Shown here one piece after another: positions 27,025 through 36,992 of a stretch of 64,000 bases of DNA (positions are counted from its first letter, which is position 1; each line of letters starts with the position of its first letter). Below the pieces are notes generated by a model, which was not told the origin of the DNA, did no database searches, and saw only the letters and a list, made by a program, of their open reading frames with translations. The DNA is from Marinobacterium sp. GTDB lineage: Bacteria; Pseudomonadota; Gammaproteobacteria; Pseudomonadales; Balneatricaceae. The stretch spans positions 1 through 64,000 of the forward strand of contig JAUWAC010000014.1 of the NCBI GenBank assembly GCA_030602245.1, given 5' to 3'. Both the position numbers and the translations under genes were made by a program.

Positions 27025-27689
27025 TGTTTACCGGCATTATTGAAGCGATCGGCGAAATTGCCGATATCCGCATCATCGAGGGGGATATGCGCCTGCGGGT
27101 GCGTACCGGCACGCTGGATCTTGCCGACGTCAAACTCGGTGACAGTATCGCCACCAACGGCGTCTGCCTGACCGCCGTTGAGCTGCCGGGCGATGGTTTC
27201 GTCGCCGACGTGTCGCGCGAAACGCTGGCGCACAGCCGGCTGGCGCAGCTGTCGGTGGGCGAGCAGGTCAATCTGGAAAAGGCGATGATGCCGACCAGCC
27301 GGTTTGGTGGCCACATCGTCACCGGTCACGTGGACGGCCTTGGCCTGATCGTCGAGCGGCGCGACGATGCGCGCTCGGTGCGTCTGAGCATTCAGGCGCC
27401 GGCGGCGCTGAGGCGTTACATCGCCGCCAAGGGCTCGATCACCGTGGACGGCGTCAGCCTGACGGTCAACAGCGTTGACGGCGACTGTTTCGGGCTCAAT
27501 ATCGTGCCGCACACGGCACAGGAAACCATAATCGATAACTATCGCACCGGGCAGCAGGTTCACCTTGAGGTGGATATCATTGCACGCTACCTGGAGCGGC
27601 TGATGGGCGCGGCCAACGACCGCGACGAGCCGCACAGCGAAGGCGGTCTGACCCTTGCCAGCCTGGCAGCCGCCGGATTCATGCGCTAG
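27024..27689 (+). CDS. ribE: Riboflavin synthase alpha chain
   Basis: A 221-residue trimeric enzyme that dismutates two lumazines to riboflavin. It begins with the invariant MFTGIIEAIG and has two internally repeated lumazine-binding halves; the second carries GSITVDGVSLTVN. Its ATG shares a base with the ribD stop, so it is translationally coupled. The symbol is ribE in Bacillus-style and ribC in E. coli-style naming. Confidence 0.95.
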   Translation: MFTGIIEAIGEIADIRIIEGDMRLRVRTGTLDLADVKLGDSIATNGVCLTAVELPGDGFVADVSRETLAHSRLAQLSVGEQVNLEKAMMPTSRFGGHIVTGHVDGLGLIVERRDDARSVRLSIQAPAALRRYIAAKGSITVDGVSLTVNSVDGDCFGLNIVPHTAQETIIDNYRTGQQVHLEVDIIARYLERLMGAANDRDEPHSEGGLTLASLAAAGFMR

Positions 27690-27707
27690 CGCGCCGGAGT
27701 ACAAAGT

Positions 27708-28826
27708 ATGCAGATGAACACGACCGAAGAGCTGATCGAAGATATCCGTCAGGGCAAAATGGTGATCCTGATGGATGACGAGGATCGCGAGAACGAAGGC
27801 GATCTGGTCATCGCCGCGGAAAAGGTGCGGCCGGAAGATATCAACTTCATGGCGACCAACGCTCGTGGCCTGATCTGCCTGACGTTGACCCGCGAACACT
27901 GTCAGCGCCTCAAGCTGCCGCTGATGGTGCAGAGCAACGGCGCCCAGTTTTCGACCAACTTTACGCTGTCGATCGAAGCGGCCGAGGGCGTTACCACCGG
28001 CATTTCCGCGGCGGACCGGGCGCACACCGTGCGCACCGCCGTGCGCCCGGACGTGAAGCCGGAAGATATCGTACAGCCGGGCCATATCTTCCCGCTGATG
28101 GCGCAGCCGGGTGGTGTGCTGAGCCGTGCCGGACATACCGAGGCGGGCTGTGATCTGGCGCGCCTGGCCGGCCTGACCCCGGCCTCGGTCATCGTCGAAG
28201 TGATGAACGAAGACGGCACCATGGCGCGACGCCCGGATCTGGAGAAGTTTGCCGCCAAGCACGGCCTCAAGATCGGCACCATCGCCGACCTGATCCACTA
28301 CCGCACGATGAACGAACACACCGTCGAGCGCTGCGACGAGGGCGTGCTGCAGACGGAGTACGGCGAGTTCAACTACGCTGTCTACCGCGACGAGATCCAG
28401 AACTGCAGCCATCTGGCGCTGTACAAGGGCGACATCAAGCGTGATGAGCCGACGCTGGTGCGTGTGCATATCCGCACCGAGGTGCTGCGCGACGTGGTCG
28501 GTGTCGTTCCGGGTGAAGAAAAGAAATGGACCATGCGCCGCGCGCTGGAGCGGGTGGCCCAGGAGGGCAAGGGTGTGGTGCTGCTGATCGATTCCGGTCG
28601 GCGTGTCGACCTGGGGGATGCGGTCAGTGAGCTGACGCGCAAGGCGCCGACGCGCTCCAAGGTCAAGGTCAGCGCATCCGGTGCCTACCTGCAGGTCGGT
28701 ACCGGGTCACAGATTCTGCGGCAGCTGGGCGTCGGCAAGATGCGTCTGCTCAGCTCGCCGATGAAGTTCAACGCGATTTCGGGTTTCGATCTCGAGGTCG
28801 AAGAATATATCTCCTGCGAAGAGTAA
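27708..28826 (+). CDS. ribBA: 3,4-dihydroxy-2-butanone-4-phosphate synthase with degenerate GTP cyclohydrolase II domain
   Basis: A 372-residue RibBA-type fusion. The N-terminal domain is an intact DHBP synthase ([35 protein letters not shown]). The C-terminal half has cyclohydrolase-II ancestry but lacks the zinc-binding cysteine cluster (the CxxxDxxxxxCDCG pattern) that is present in the separate ribA at 31,335. It is therefore predicted to supply only DHBP synthase activity, as known for several pseudomonads. No FMN riboswitch precedes it: only 18 bp separate it from ribE. Confidence 0.9.
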   Translation: MQMNTTEELIEDIRQGKMVILMDDEDRENEGDLVIAAEKVRPEDINFMATNARGLICLTLTREHCQRLKLPLMVQSNGAQFSTNFTLSIEAAEGVTTGISAADRAHTVRTAVRPDVKPEDIVQPGHIFPLMAQPGGVLSRAGHTEAGCDLARLAGLTPASVIVEVMNEDGTMARRPDLEKFAAKHGLKIGTIADLIHYRTMNEHTVERCDEGVLQTEYGEFNYAVYRDEIQNCSHLALYKGDIKRDEPTLVRVHIRTEVLRDVVGVVPGEEKKWTMRRALERVAQEGKGVVLLIDSGRRVDLGDAVSELTRKAPTRSKVKVSASGAYLQVGTGSQILRQLGVGKMRLLSSPMKFNAISGFDLEVEEYISCEE

Positions 28827-28839
28827 ACAGGACAGATCC

Positions 28840-29313
28840 ATGACAGTAAAAGTCTATGAAGGCGACTTCGTCAGCGCCGACGGTAAATACGCGATCCTCG
28901 TGGGTCGTTTCAATTCCTTTGTCGTCGAGAGCCTGCTCGAAGGCGCACTGGATGCCCTCAAGCGCCACGGCGTGAAAGAGGAAAACATCCGCATCATCCG
29001 TGTTCCGGGTGCGTTCGAGATGCCGCTGGCCGCTCAGCGCGTGGCGGCGCAGAAGCAGGACGATGCGATCATCGCGCTCGGCGCCGTGATCCGTGGCGGC
29101 ACTCCGCACTTCGAGTACGTTTCCGCCGAGAGCTCCAAGGGCATCGCGCAGGTGTCGCTCGAGTACGGCATTCCGGTTGCCAACGGCATCCTGACCGTCA
29201 ACAGCATCGAGCAGGCGATCGAGCGCTCAGGCACCAAGGCCGGCAACAAGGGAGCTGAAGCTGCACTCTCCGCGCTGGAGATGGTCAGCCTTCTGCGTCA
29301 GCTTGAGGTCTGA
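28840..29313 (+). CDS. ribH: 6,7-dimethyl-8-ribityllumazine synthase RibH
   Basis: A 157-residue lumazine synthase that forms an icosahedral or pentameric shell. Motifs: [44 protein letters not shown] (catalytic histidine) and [17 protein letters not shown]. It joins the RibD product with dihydroxybutanone phosphate. It is followed two bases later by nusB. Confidence 0.95.
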   Translation: MTVKVYEGDFVSADGKYAILVGRFNSFVVESLLEGALDALKRHGVKEENIRIIRVPGAFEMPLAAQRVAAQKQDDAIIALGAVIRGGTPHFEYVSAESSKGIAQVSLEYGIPVANGILTVNSIEQAIERSGTKAGNKGAEAALSALEMVSLLRQLEV

Positions 29314-29315
29314 AG

Positions 29316-29801
29316 ATGAGCGACACCCCCAGTTCAAACCCGAACCAGAGCAAGAAAAGCCGCAAGCCGTCGCTGACCGAACAGCGGCGCAAGGCGCGTC
29401 AGCTGGCGTTGCAGGCACTGTATCAGTGGCAGATGGCGCGTCAGCCGGTCAATGAGATCGAGGCGCAGTTCCGCGTCAATCAGGACATGAGCGATGCGGA
29501 CGTGCAGTTGTTCAGCCAGCTGCTGCGCGGGGTTGTTGAGGCGCGCGCCGAACTGGATCTGACCTTCTCGCCCTATCTGGATCGCAATATCGATGATCTG
29601 GACCCGGTCGAGATCAGTGTGCTGCGCATCGGCAGCTTTGAGCTGATGCATCGTATCGAGGTGCCCTACCGCGTCGCGATCAACGAGAGCGTCGAGCTGG
29701 CCAAAGTGTTCGGTGCCACCGACAGCCACCGTTACGTCAACGGCGTACTGGACAAGGTGGCGCAGAAAGTGCGCGCGGCCGAAGTGGCAACACGACGCTG
29801 A
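29316..29801 (+). CDS. nusB: Transcription antitermination factor NusB
   Basis: A 161-residue all-helical RNA-binding protein that with NusE binds boxA in rRNA operons. Family patterns: [17 protein letters not shown] near the N-terminus and [33 protein letters not shown] with VNGVLDKVA near the end. The first 20 residues are a basic, serine-rich extension. It is co-transcribed with ribH, a conserved linkage. Confidence 0.95.
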   Translation: MSDTPSSNPNQSKKSRKPSLTEQRRKARQLALQALYQWQMARQPVNEIEAQFRVNQDMSDADVQLFSQLLRGVVEARAELDLTFSPYLDRNIDDLDPVEISVLRIGSFELMHRIEVPYRVAINESVELAKVFGATDSHRYVNGVLDKVAQKVRAAEVATRR

Positions 29802-29810
29802 GTCTGAGCG

Positions 29811-30782
29811 GTGGGTGAGTTCGAGCTGATCCGGCGCTATTTTGCCGAACGGGCAGGGCGTCGCGACGACGTTGTCGTCGGTATCGGTGACGATTGCGCG
29901 CTGTTGCGCCCGCCCGGCGGCGATGCGCTGCTGGCGGTGTCGATCGACACCCTTGTCGAAGGTGTACACTTTCTGCCGGGCAGTGATCCGGCACGCATTG
30001 CGCGTCGCCTGCTCGGTGCCGTGGTCAGCGATCTGGCCGGTATGGGGGCCACGCCGGCCTGGTTCACACTGGCGCTGACGCTGCCGGCGGCGGAACCGGA
30101 CTGGCTCGAGCCGTTTGCGCACGCGCTGGCCGAACGTGCGGCCGAGCTGGGCATCGTGCTGGTGGGCGGTGATACCACCCGGGGCCAGCTGACGCTGACG
30201 GCGCAGGCGCACGGCTGGGTCGCGCCGCAACGGGCACTGCGCCGCGACGGCGCTCGCGATGGTGATCTGATTCTGGTCAGCGGCACGCTCGGCGACAGTC
30301 GCGGCGGCCTGCAGGTGCAGCAGGATCAGGCAGCGGCGACGGAATCGACCCGTTTCCTGCTGGATCGCTTCTTCTCTCCCGAACCGCGCATCGGACTGGC
30401 GCAGGCGCTGGCGCCCGAGCTGCACGCGGGTATCGATATCTCTGATGGCCTGCTGGCGGATCTGGGCCACATCTGTGCGCAAAGTGGCCTGGCGGCGCAG
30501 ATCGAGCTGGAGCGCCTGCCGCTGTCGCCGGCGCTGATCGACTATGCCGGCCCGCGTCGGGCGCGGGAGTGGGCGCTCAGCGGCGGTGAGGATTTCGAGC
30601 TGTGTGTCACCGCCCCGCCCGCCGCGCTGGCGCGCTGTCTGGCGCTGGCGGCGGAGCAGGGCATCGCGCTGACCTGTATCGGGCAGATGCGCCGTGGCGA
30701 GCCCCGGGTCGAGGTCTGCAGCGAGGGTAAGCCGCTGCCGGTCAGTGCGCACGGCTATGATCATTTCGGAGGTGACAGGTGA
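29811..30782 (+). CDS. thiL: Thiamine-monophosphate kinase ThiL
   Basis: A 323-residue kinase making thiamine pyrophosphate. It starts with GTG (GEFELIRRYFAER follows) ten bases after nusB. Motifs: VGIGDDCALLRPP, VSIDTLVEGVHF and LVGGDTTRG, with metal/ATP aspartates. Its end overlaps pgpA by four bases. Confidence 0.93.
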   Translation: MGEFELIRRYFAERAGRRDDVVVGIGDDCALLRPPGGDALLAVSIDTLVEGVHFLPGSDPARIARRLLGAVVSDLAGMGATPAWFTLALTLPAAEPDWLEPFAHALAERAAELGIVLVGGDTTRGQLTLTAQAHGWVAPQRALRRDGARDGDLILVSGTLGDSRGGLQVQQDQAAATESTRFLLDRFFSPEPRIGLAQALAPELHAGIDISDGLLADLGHICAQSGLAAQIELERLPLSPALIDYAGPRRAREWALSGGEDFELCVTAPPAALARCLALAAEQGIALTCIGQMRRGEPRVEVCSEGKPLPVSAHGYDHFGGDR

Positions 30783-31255
30783 ACCGGGCTCCGGCGTCGG
30801 TATGGCGTAACCCGATCCATTTCCTCGCCTTTGGTCTGGGCAGCGGGGCGTCGCCCTGGGCACCGGGCACGGTGGGCACCCTGGCCGCAATACCGCTCTG
30901 GTACGGGCTGGCGCAACTGCCGCTGCTGACCTATCTGGCGCTGCTGCTGGCCGCATTTGCGCTGGGTTGCTGGCTCTGCCAGCGCACGTCGGATGATCTC
31001 GGCGTGCATGACCACGGCGGTATCGTCTGGGATGAATTCGTCGGTTACTGGGTGACGATGATTGCGCTGCCGGTGACGCCGTTGTGGGCGCTGGCCGGCT
31101 TCGTGCTGTTCCGGATCTTCGATATTCTCAAGCCCTGGCCGATCCGCTGGATCGATCGGCGCGTACACGGGGGGCTGGGGATCATGCTTGATGACCTGAT
31201 CGCCGGTGTGTTCGCGCTGATCATACTGCAGCTGGTCAGGTGGCTGCTGGGTTGA
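30779..31255 (+). CDS. pgpA: Phosphatidylglycerophosphatase A
   Basis: A 158-residue inner-membrane phosphatase that makes phosphatidylglycerol. Motifs: FGLGSGASPWAPGTVGTLAAIP, the DDLGVHDHGGIVWDEFVGYW acidic active-site part, and the closing GIMLDDLIAGVFALI. Several hydrophobic helices lie between them. Starts at GTG overlapping the thiL stop. Confidence 0.93.
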   Translation: MNRAPASVWRNPIHFLAFGLGSGASPWAPGTVGTLAAIPLWYGLAQLPLLTYLALLLAAFALGCWLCQRTSDDLGVHDHGGIVWDEFVGYWVTMIALPVTPLWALAGFVLFRIFDILKPWPIRWIDRRVHGGLGIMLDDLIAGVFALIILQLVRWLLG

Positions 31256-31334
31256 GCGCTATTCTATACAACAAGGCCCGCTGCGAGCGGGTTGACGGCC
31301 CCCCGGATCGGGCCGTCCATGAGAGGTGTAAACA

Positions 31335-31949
31335 GTGACCGTTCAGTATGTTGCCGATTCGAGGCTGCCGACCCCCTGGGGCGTCTTCACGATGGTCGGG
31401 TTCGAGGACAAGACCACCGGCAAGGAGCATGTGGCGCTGGTGTTCGGCGATGTGGATACCGAAGAGCCGGTGCTGGGCCGGATCCACTCCGAGTGTCTGA
31501 CCGGCGATGCGCTGTTCAGTCTGCGCTGTGACTGCGGCTTCCAGCTGCAGGAAGCGCTGAAGCGGATCGCCGAAGAGGGGCGCGGCGTGCTGCTCTACCT
31601 GCGTCAGGAAGGGCGCGGTATCGGGCTGCTCAACAAGATTCGCGCCTACCATCTGCAGGATCAGGGGGCCGACACCGTCGAAGCCAACGAGAAGCTTGGC
31701 TTTGCCGCCGACCTGCGCGACTACAGCATGTGCCTGCCGATGCTCAAGCATCTGGGCGTGCGCTCGCTGAAGCTGATGACCAATAACCCGCGTAAGGTGA
31801 AGGCACTGGAGCAGTATGGCCTCAACGTGGCCAGCCGTGAGCCGCTGCAGGTGGGCAAGAACAGCCACAACGAGCACTACCTGCAGACCAAGATGGGCAA
31901 GCTCGGCCACATGATGCGTGAAGTCCACTTTCAGGACGATGATGCCTGA
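31335..31949 (+). CDS. ribA: GTP cyclohydrolase II
   Basis: A 204-residue stand-alone cyclohydrolase II, the first committed enzyme of riboflavin synthesis. The zinc cysteines are intact in [18 protein letters not shown], and the catalytic [18 protein letters not shown] stretch is complete. It begins with GTG after GAGAGGTGT. It supplies the activity missing from the RibBA fusion at 27,708. It converges on dxs. Confidence 0.95.
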   Translation: MTVQYVADSRLPTPWGVFTMVGFEDKTTGKEHVALVFGDVDTEEPVLGRIHSECLTGDALFSLRCDCGFQLQEALKRIAEEGRGVLLYLRQEGRGIGLLNKIRAYHLQDQGADTVEANEKLGFAADLRDYSMCLPMLKHLGVRSLKLMTNNPRKVKALEQYGLNVASREPLQVGKNSHNEHYLQTKMGKLGHMMREVHFQDDDA

Positions 31950-32008
31950 CGCCGCGTGAGTCCGGCCCCGCCCGTCGATGATCTGGAGGCGGGGCTGAGG
32001 CGCCTGCG

Positions 32009-33802
32009 TCAGTGTTTCAGCCGTGCCTCGATGGCGGCACGAATCCCCTTCGCATCCAGTCCGCACGCCTGCAGTTGACCGGCACGCGAGTCGTGCTCGA
32101 TCCAGCGATCCGGCACGCCCAGATGCGCAATCCGTACCGGCCGTTCACGGCGGCTCAGGTACTCCGCTACCGCCGAGCCGGCACCGCCCTGCACGGCGTG
32201 ATCCTCCAGTGTGACCAGCAGACCGTGGGACCGGGCCAGTCGATCGAGCAGGGCCGTATCCAGCGGTTTGACAAAGCGCATATCGGCCAGCGTCAGATCG
32301 AGCGCGTCGGCGGCTTCGCGTGCCTGCGGCAGCAGCGGCCCGAAGTTCAGGATCGCCGCCCGGCGCCCTTCCCGTAACAGCCGGCCCCGACCCGGCTCCA
32401 GCGCCGGCAGTGTCGGGTCGATCTCGACGCCGCTGCCGCTGCCCCGCGGGTAGCGTACCGCCGCCGGGCCGGCATAGTCGTAGCCGGTCTTGAGCAGGCG
32501 GTAGAGCTCCTGCTCATCGGACGGCGTCATCAGCATCATGCCCGGCAGGCAGCGCAGGTAGGCGATATCGAACAGGCCCGCGTGGGTGGCGCCATCCTCG
32601 CCGACGAGGCCGGCCCGATCCACGGCCAGCAGCACGTCCAGATCCTGAATCGCGATATCGTGCACCAGCTGGTCGTAGGCGCGTTGCAGGAAGGTGGAGT
32701 AGATCGCCAGTACCGGTTTCATCTGCTGGCAGGCAAAGCCGGCGGCCAGCGTGGCCGCGTGCTGCTCGGCGATCGCGACGTCAAAGTAGCGCTGCGGATA
32801 CTGCTCGGAGAATGCCACCAGATCGGAGCCTTCACGCATCGCCGGGGTGATGCCGACCAGGCGCTCGTCGACGGCGGCGGTGTCGCACAGCCAGCGGCCG
32901 AAGATATTGCAGAATTTGGGTTTTTTCGGCTTCGCCGGGGCATCCAGCGGCTCGATCTTGGTGATCGCGTGATAGCCCACCGGGTCTGATTCGGCGGGCT
33001 CGAAGCCTTTGCCCTTGCGTGTCATCAGATGCAGGAACTGCGGGCCGGGCTGGCTCAGTGCCTGTTGCAGCGCCGGCAGCAGACGGTCGAAATCGTGCCC
33101 GTCCACCGGGCCCTGATAGGCGAATTTCAGCGCGCCGAACAGGGCGCCGGTGGTGCTGCCATCGAGGGCCGGCGCGCTTGATCCCGAGCGCAGCTCACGT
33201 GCCAGATAGCTGGCCAGCCCGCCTTCGTTGGGGGAGATCGACATGTCGTTGTCGTTGAGGATCACCAGCAGGTCGGCACCGGTGTGGGCGGCGTGGCTCA
33301 GCGCCTCGAACGCCATGCCGGCGGTCATGGCACCATCGCCGATCACCGCGACGCTGCGGCGCGATTCGCCGCGCAGGCGGCTGGCCAGCGCCATGCCGAG
33401 CGCGGCGCTGATCGAGGTGCTGGAGTGACCGGTGCCGAAGCAGTCGTATTCGCTTTCGTCCCGCTTTGGAAACGGCGCCAGTCCGTCGGCCTGACGCATC
33501 GTCAGCATCTGTTCACGCCGGCCGGTCAGGATCTTGTGCGGGTAGCACTGATGACCCACGTCCCAGATCAGGTGGTCGCGCGGCGTATCGAGCAGGTAAT
33601 GCAGTGCGATCGTCAGCTCGACGACCCCGAGTCCCGCGCCGAAATGGCCACCGGTGCGCCCGACGCTGTAAAGCAGCCAGCTGCGCAGCTCTTCGGCCAG
33701 CTGAGGCAGACGCTCGACGCCGAGACGGCGCAGGTCCGCCGGCGAGTTGATCGTTTCCAGCAGCGGTATCGCGGGACGGTCGGTCGGCAGTTGTGTATGC
33801 AT
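32009..33802 (-). CDS. dxs: 1-deoxy-D-xylulose-5-phosphate synthase
   Basis: A 597-residue thiamine-diphosphate enzyme, the entry step of the non-mevalonate isoprenoid pathway. Motifs: the TPP-binding VIGDGAMTAGMAFEALSHA, FDVAIAEQHAATLAAGFACQ (catalytic glutamate) and AVDRAGLVGEDGATHAG. It is somewhat shorter than E. coli Dxs (620), mainly in the middle and C-terminus. Its ATG overlaps the ispA stop (TGATG). Confidence 0.95.
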   Translation of the reverse strand: MHTQLPTDRPAIPLLETINSPADLRRLGVERLPQLAEELRSWLLYSVGRTGGHFGAGLGVVELTIALHYLLDTPRDHLIWDVGHQCYPHKILTGRREQMLTMRQADGLAPFPKRDESEYDCFGTGHSSTSISAALGMALASRLRGESRRSVAVIGDGAMTAGMAFEALSHAAHTGADLLVILNDNDMSISPNEGGLASYLARELRSGSSAPALDGSTTGALFGALKFAYQGPVDGHDFDRLLPALQQALSQPGPQFLHLMTRKGKGFEPAESDPVGYHAITKIEPLDAPAKPKKPKFCNIFGRWLCDTAAVDERLVGITPAMREGSDLVAFSEQYPQRYFDVAIAEQHAATLAAGFACQQMKPVLAIYSTFLQRAYDQLVHDIAIQDLDVLLAVDRAGLVGEDGATHAGLFDIAYLRCLPGMMLMTPSDEQELYRLLKTGYDYAGPAAVRYPRGSGSGVEIDPTLPALEPGRGRLLREGRRAAILNFGPLLPQAREAADALDLTLADMRFVKPLDTALLDRLARSHGLLVTLEDHAVQGGAGSAVAEYLSRRERPVRIAHLGVPDRWIEHDSRAGQLQACGLDAKGIRAAIEARLKH

Positions 33803-34689
33803 CAGTGATCGCGGGTGACGATAAAGGTGGCCAGGGCGTTCAACGCGGCGGCGCGATCGCCGAACGGTGCCAGTGCGGTCAGCGCATCCTCGTGCAGCTG
33901 GCGCAGACGGCTGCGGGCGCCGTCGAGACCGAGCAGTGCCGGGTAGGTCGGCTTGTTCTGTGCGACGTCGGACCCCTGAGGTTTGCCCAGCGTCAGGGTA
34001 TCGCCCTCGATATCGAGCAAATCGTCCTTTACCTGAAAGGCGAGGCCGATCAGGTCGCCAAAGCGCTCCAGCCGCTCCAGCGTGGCGTCATCGCGGCAGC
34101 CCGCCGCCGTGGCACCGAGCAGCAGCGCCGCGGTGATCAGGCGGCCGGTCTTGTGCGCATGCATCGCCTGCAGCTGCGACAGTGTCAGCGCTTTGCCGAC
34201 ATGGGTCAGGTCGAAAGCCTGCCCCGCGACCATGCCGCGTGCACCGCTGGCCGTGGCCAGAATACGCATCAGCGCCAGCTGGGTGCTGGCGTCCTGCCCG
34301 CTGTCCGCTTCGCTGAGCAGCTCGAAGGCAAAACACTGCAACGCATCGCCGGCGAGAATCGCGGTGGCTTCGTCAAATGCGATATGACAGGTGGGACGGC
34401 CGCGGCGCAGCTCGTCGTCGTCCATCGCCGGCAGGTCATCATGCACCAGCGAGTAGCTGTGGATCGCCTCGATGGCGGCGGCGGCGCGGTCTGCCTGCTC
34501 AGGTGTGCCACCACACAGCTCGCAGCTCATGTAGACCAGTGCCGGGCGGATGCGCTTGCCGCCATTGAGCAGGGCATAGCGCATCGCGTCGAGCAGACGG
34601 GGCTCGAGGTTCGATTCGCGGGCCAGGTAGAGATCCAGATTGCGTTCGACCCGTTCGGCCCAGCGGGCCAGCTGTTGTGTCAGTTCCAC
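33802..34689 (-). CDS. ispA: (2E,6E)-farnesyl diphosphate synthase
   Basis: A 295-residue prenyltransferase. The two aspartate-rich motifs are HDDLPAMDDDELRRG and VKDDLLDIEGD, and GGKRIRPALVYMSCEL is the substrate-binding opening. It elongates DMAPP to C15 for quinones and undecaprenyl carriers. It lies two bases after xseB and is coupled to dxs, forming the classic xseB-ispA-dxs operon. Confidence 0.95.
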   Translation of the reverse strand: MELTQQLARWAERVERNLDLYLARESNLEPRLLDAMRYALLNGGKRIRPALVYMSCELCGGTPEQADRAAAAIEAIHSYSLVHDDLPAMDDDELRRGRPTCHIAFDEATAILAGDALQCFAFELLSEADSGQDASTQLALMRILATASGARGMVAGQAFDLTHVGKALTLSQLQAMHAHKTGRLITAALLLGATAAGCRDDATLERLERFGDLIGLAFQVKDDLLDIEGDTLTLGKPQGSDVAQNKPTYPALLGLDGARSRLRQLHEDALTALAPFGDRAAALNALATFIVTRDH

Positions 34690-34691
34690 GT

Positions 34692-34937
34692 TCAGGCGTC
34701 CTGCTCGTCATCGTGGAACGGGCGGCTTTTCATCTCGCCCTGCTCCTCGATCAGCATCTGAACCTTCTGCTCGCTCTGCTCGAGGATGCCCTGACATTCG
34801 CGGGTCAGCCGAACACCTTCCTCGAACGCTTTCAGTGCGTCCTCGATCGGCAGGTCGCCCTGTTCCATGCGCTCGACGACGGCTTCCAGCTGCGCCAGTG
34901 ACTGTTCAAAATCGGGTGTTTTGCGGGTGCGGGCCAT
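34692..34937 (-). CDS. xseB: Exodeoxyribonuclease VII small subunit
   Basis: An 81-residue, mostly coiled-coil subunit: [35 protein letters not shown] is the canonical core. It stabilises the XseA catalytic subunit, encoded elsewhere. It heads the xseB-ispA-dxs operon. Confidence 0.95.
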   Translation of the reverse strand: MARTRKTPDFEQSLAQLEAVVERMEQGDLPIEDALKAFEEGVRLTRECQGILEQSEQKVQMLIEEQGEMKSRPFHDDEQDA

Positions 34938-35147
34938 AGTCGGATCGGGGTTGTGGCAATGGGGCTGTCAACTTAACCAACTGCCGCGCGAGGGTCAATC
35001 GAGAGGCGCGGGTTTCGCGGCGGTGGGCGCTCTGCATTCGCCGAAAGTCACCTTGTACAATGCGTGAACAGTGCAGCAAATCTGGTATCATCGGCCGTAC
35101 ATCTGTTTGAACCTGGTCTATCAGTCAGGGTATTGGGAGCGTATTTA

Positions 35148-35906
35148 GTGGATCTGGCGACTCTGGTAGGGATAGTCGGCGCACTGGGCATCGTTGTAGC
35201 AGCCATGGTGCTGGGCGGTGACGTCGGAATTTTCGTCAATGTACCCTCGATACTGATCGTCGTCGGCGGCAGTCTGCTCGTCGTGCTGATCAAATTCACC
35301 CTTGGACAGTTCCTCGCCGCCGGCAAGGTGGCGGCCAAGGCGTTCATGTACAAGTCGGTACTGCCGGAAGAGATTATTGCCGAAACGGTCGAGCTGGCCG
35401 ATGCGGCGCGCAAGGGCGGTCTGCTGTCGCTGGAGGAGAAAGAGGTATCCAGCCCCTTCATGCAGCGCGGTATCCAGCTGCTGGTGGATGGCCACGACCC
35501 GGAAGTGGTCAAGGCGCTGCTGCACAAGGAAGCCGATCTGACCACCGAGCGGCACGAATTCGGTGCCAAAATCTTCAAGGCGATCGGTGATGTCGGCCCG
35601 GCGATGGGCATGATCGGGACACTGGTCGGTCTGGTACAGATGCTGTCCAACATGTCCGACCCCAAGTCGATCGGTCCGGCGATGGCGGTGGCGCTGCTGA
35701 CGACGCTGTACGGCGTGATGATGGCAACGATCATTGCACTGCCGATCGCCGACAAGCTGGAAAACCGCAAGGATGAAGAAGCGCTCAACCAGGCCTTGAT
35801 CATCGACGGGCTGCTGGCGATTCAGGCGGGCCAGAACCCGCGCGTGATCGAGCAGATGCTGCGCAACTACCTGCCCGAGAAGAAGCGCGAACAGGCGGAA
35901 GCCTGA
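35148..35906 (+). CDS. pomA: Sodium-type flagellar stator protein PomA
   Basis: A 252-residue MotA/TolQ/ExbB-family inner-membrane protein with four membrane helices. The start is a GTG (DLATLVGIVGALGIVVAAMVLGG follows) with GGGAGC upstream; a longer ATG frame at 35,064 lies in non-coding sequence. DPKSIGPAMAVALLTTLYG and the long cytoplasmic loop (ADAARKGGLLSLEEKEV) resemble PomA rather than E. coli MotA. Na+-driven torque generation with PomB is inferred from this resemblance. Confidence 0.9.
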   Translation: MDLATLVGIVGALGIVVAAMVLGGDVGIFVNVPSILIVVGGSLLVVLIKFTLGQFLAAGKVAAKAFMYKSVLPEEIIAETVELADAARKGGLLSLEEKEVSSPFMQRGIQLLVDGHDPEVVKALLHKEADLTTERHEFGAKIFKAIGDVGPAMGMIGTLVGLVQMLSNMSDPKSIGPAMAVALLTTLYGVMMATIIALPIADKLENRKDEEALNQALIIDGLLAIQAGQNPRVIEQMLRNYLPEKKREQAEA

Positions 35907-35915
35907 GAGGGTTGA

Positions 35916-36845
35916 ATGAGCGACGAGCCGCAGAAAAAATGCAAATGCCCGCCGCCGGGCGCACCGGCCTGGATGGCCACCTTCTCCGACCTCATGTCGC
36001 TGCTGATGTGTTTCTTCGTGCTGCTGCTGTCGTTCTCGGAGATGGATGTTCTCAAGTTCAAGCAGCTGGCCGGCTCCATGCGCGAAGCCTTCGGTGTACA
36101 GAACCAGATCAAGGTTGAGGATATCCCCAAGGGCACATCGATCATCGCGCAGGAGTTCAGTCCCGGCCGTCCGGAACCGACGCCGCTGAATGAAGTGCGG
36201 CAGATGACGATCAACAACGATATGAACACCCTCGATGTGCGCTCGCAGGAGGGTGAGGCCACGGTCAAGGACAAGCTGCAGGGGCTCGAGGAGATGATCC
36301 GCGAGCAGCAGGAGCAGGCCCAGCGTGAGGCAGTGCAGTTCGCTCAGGCGCTGTCGCAGGAGATCGGCGATGGGGCGGTCGAGGTGGAAACCGAAGGCAC
36401 CAAGCTGATCATCCGCGTCAAGGAGAAGGGGTCATTCGACTCCGGCTCGGCCGAGCTCAAGTTCGCCTATATTCCGGTCGTGGCCAAGATTCGTGATGTC
36501 CTGCTTGGCGTGAGCGGCCGCGTCTCCATTGAGGGGCACACCGATAACATCCCCTATGCCGGGACCCGTTTCGAGTCCAACTGGGATCTGTCAGCGGCGC
36601 GCGCGCTGGCGGTGGCGCATGAGCTGTTTTCCGACCCGCGCATCGACGAATCCCGCTTTCAGGTCGCAGGCTATGCCGACAGCAAGCCGCTGGTGCCGAA
36701 CAACTCGGCGGAGAACCGGGCGCGCAATCGTCGGGTCGAGATCGTGATCCAGAAGGGCAACGATCAGGAGCTGCTGGAACGGCTGCAATCCCGCCCCGAG
36801 GACGATACCGAGGGCCAGCAGCTGCGCCCCGGCGAGATCTTCTGA
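35916..36845 (+). CDS. pomB: Flagellar stator protein PomB
   Basis: A 309-residue MotB-type protein. A single membrane helix follows PAWMATFSDLMSLLMCFFVLLL, where the aspartate is the ion-binding residue, and an OmpA-like peptidoglycan-binding domain begins near GSFDSGSAELKFAYIPVV and contains GHTDNIPYAG and NRRVEIVI. It anchors the stator to the wall. Ten bases after pomA. A terminator lies 100 bases downstream. Confidence 0.92.
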   Translation: MSDEPQKKCKCPPPGAPAWMATFSDLMSLLMCFFVLLLSFSEMDVLKFKQLAGSMREAFGVQNQIKVEDIPKGTSIIAQEFSPGRPEPTPLNEVRQMTINNDMNTLDVRSQEGEATVKDKLQGLEEMIREQQEQAQREAVQFAQALSQEIGDGAVEVETEGTKLIIRVKEKGSFDSGSAELKFAYIPVVAKIRDVLLGVSGRVSIEGHTDNIPYAGTRFESNWDLSAARALAVAHELFSDPRIDESRFQVAGYADSKPLVPNNSAENRARNRRVEIVIQKGNDQELLERLQSRPEDDTEGQQLRPGEIF

Positions 36846-36947
36846 TCGTTGCAGGCACACGGCCTGTATCGCTTTATGCAGCGAGCACTGCTTCTCCATC
36901 TCACACCGGCATCACCATGGGCTGTGGATATACCGCCAGCTGAGCAT

Positions 36948-36978
36948 AAAAAAACCGCCTGCGAGAGGCGGTTTTTTT
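36948..36978. terminator. Bidirectional terminator between pomB and cytochrome c5
   Basis: An A-run, CCGCCT, loop GCGAG, AGGCGG and a T-run. It serves pomAB and the converging cytochrome gene. Confidence 0.9.
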
Positions 36979-36992
36979 ACAGCCGACTGGGC

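Noticed and set aside
27690-27707. FMN riboswitch ahead of ribBA
   Set aside because: Only 18 bp separate ribE and ribBA, and the 79-bp gap before ribA is also too short for an FMN aptamer.
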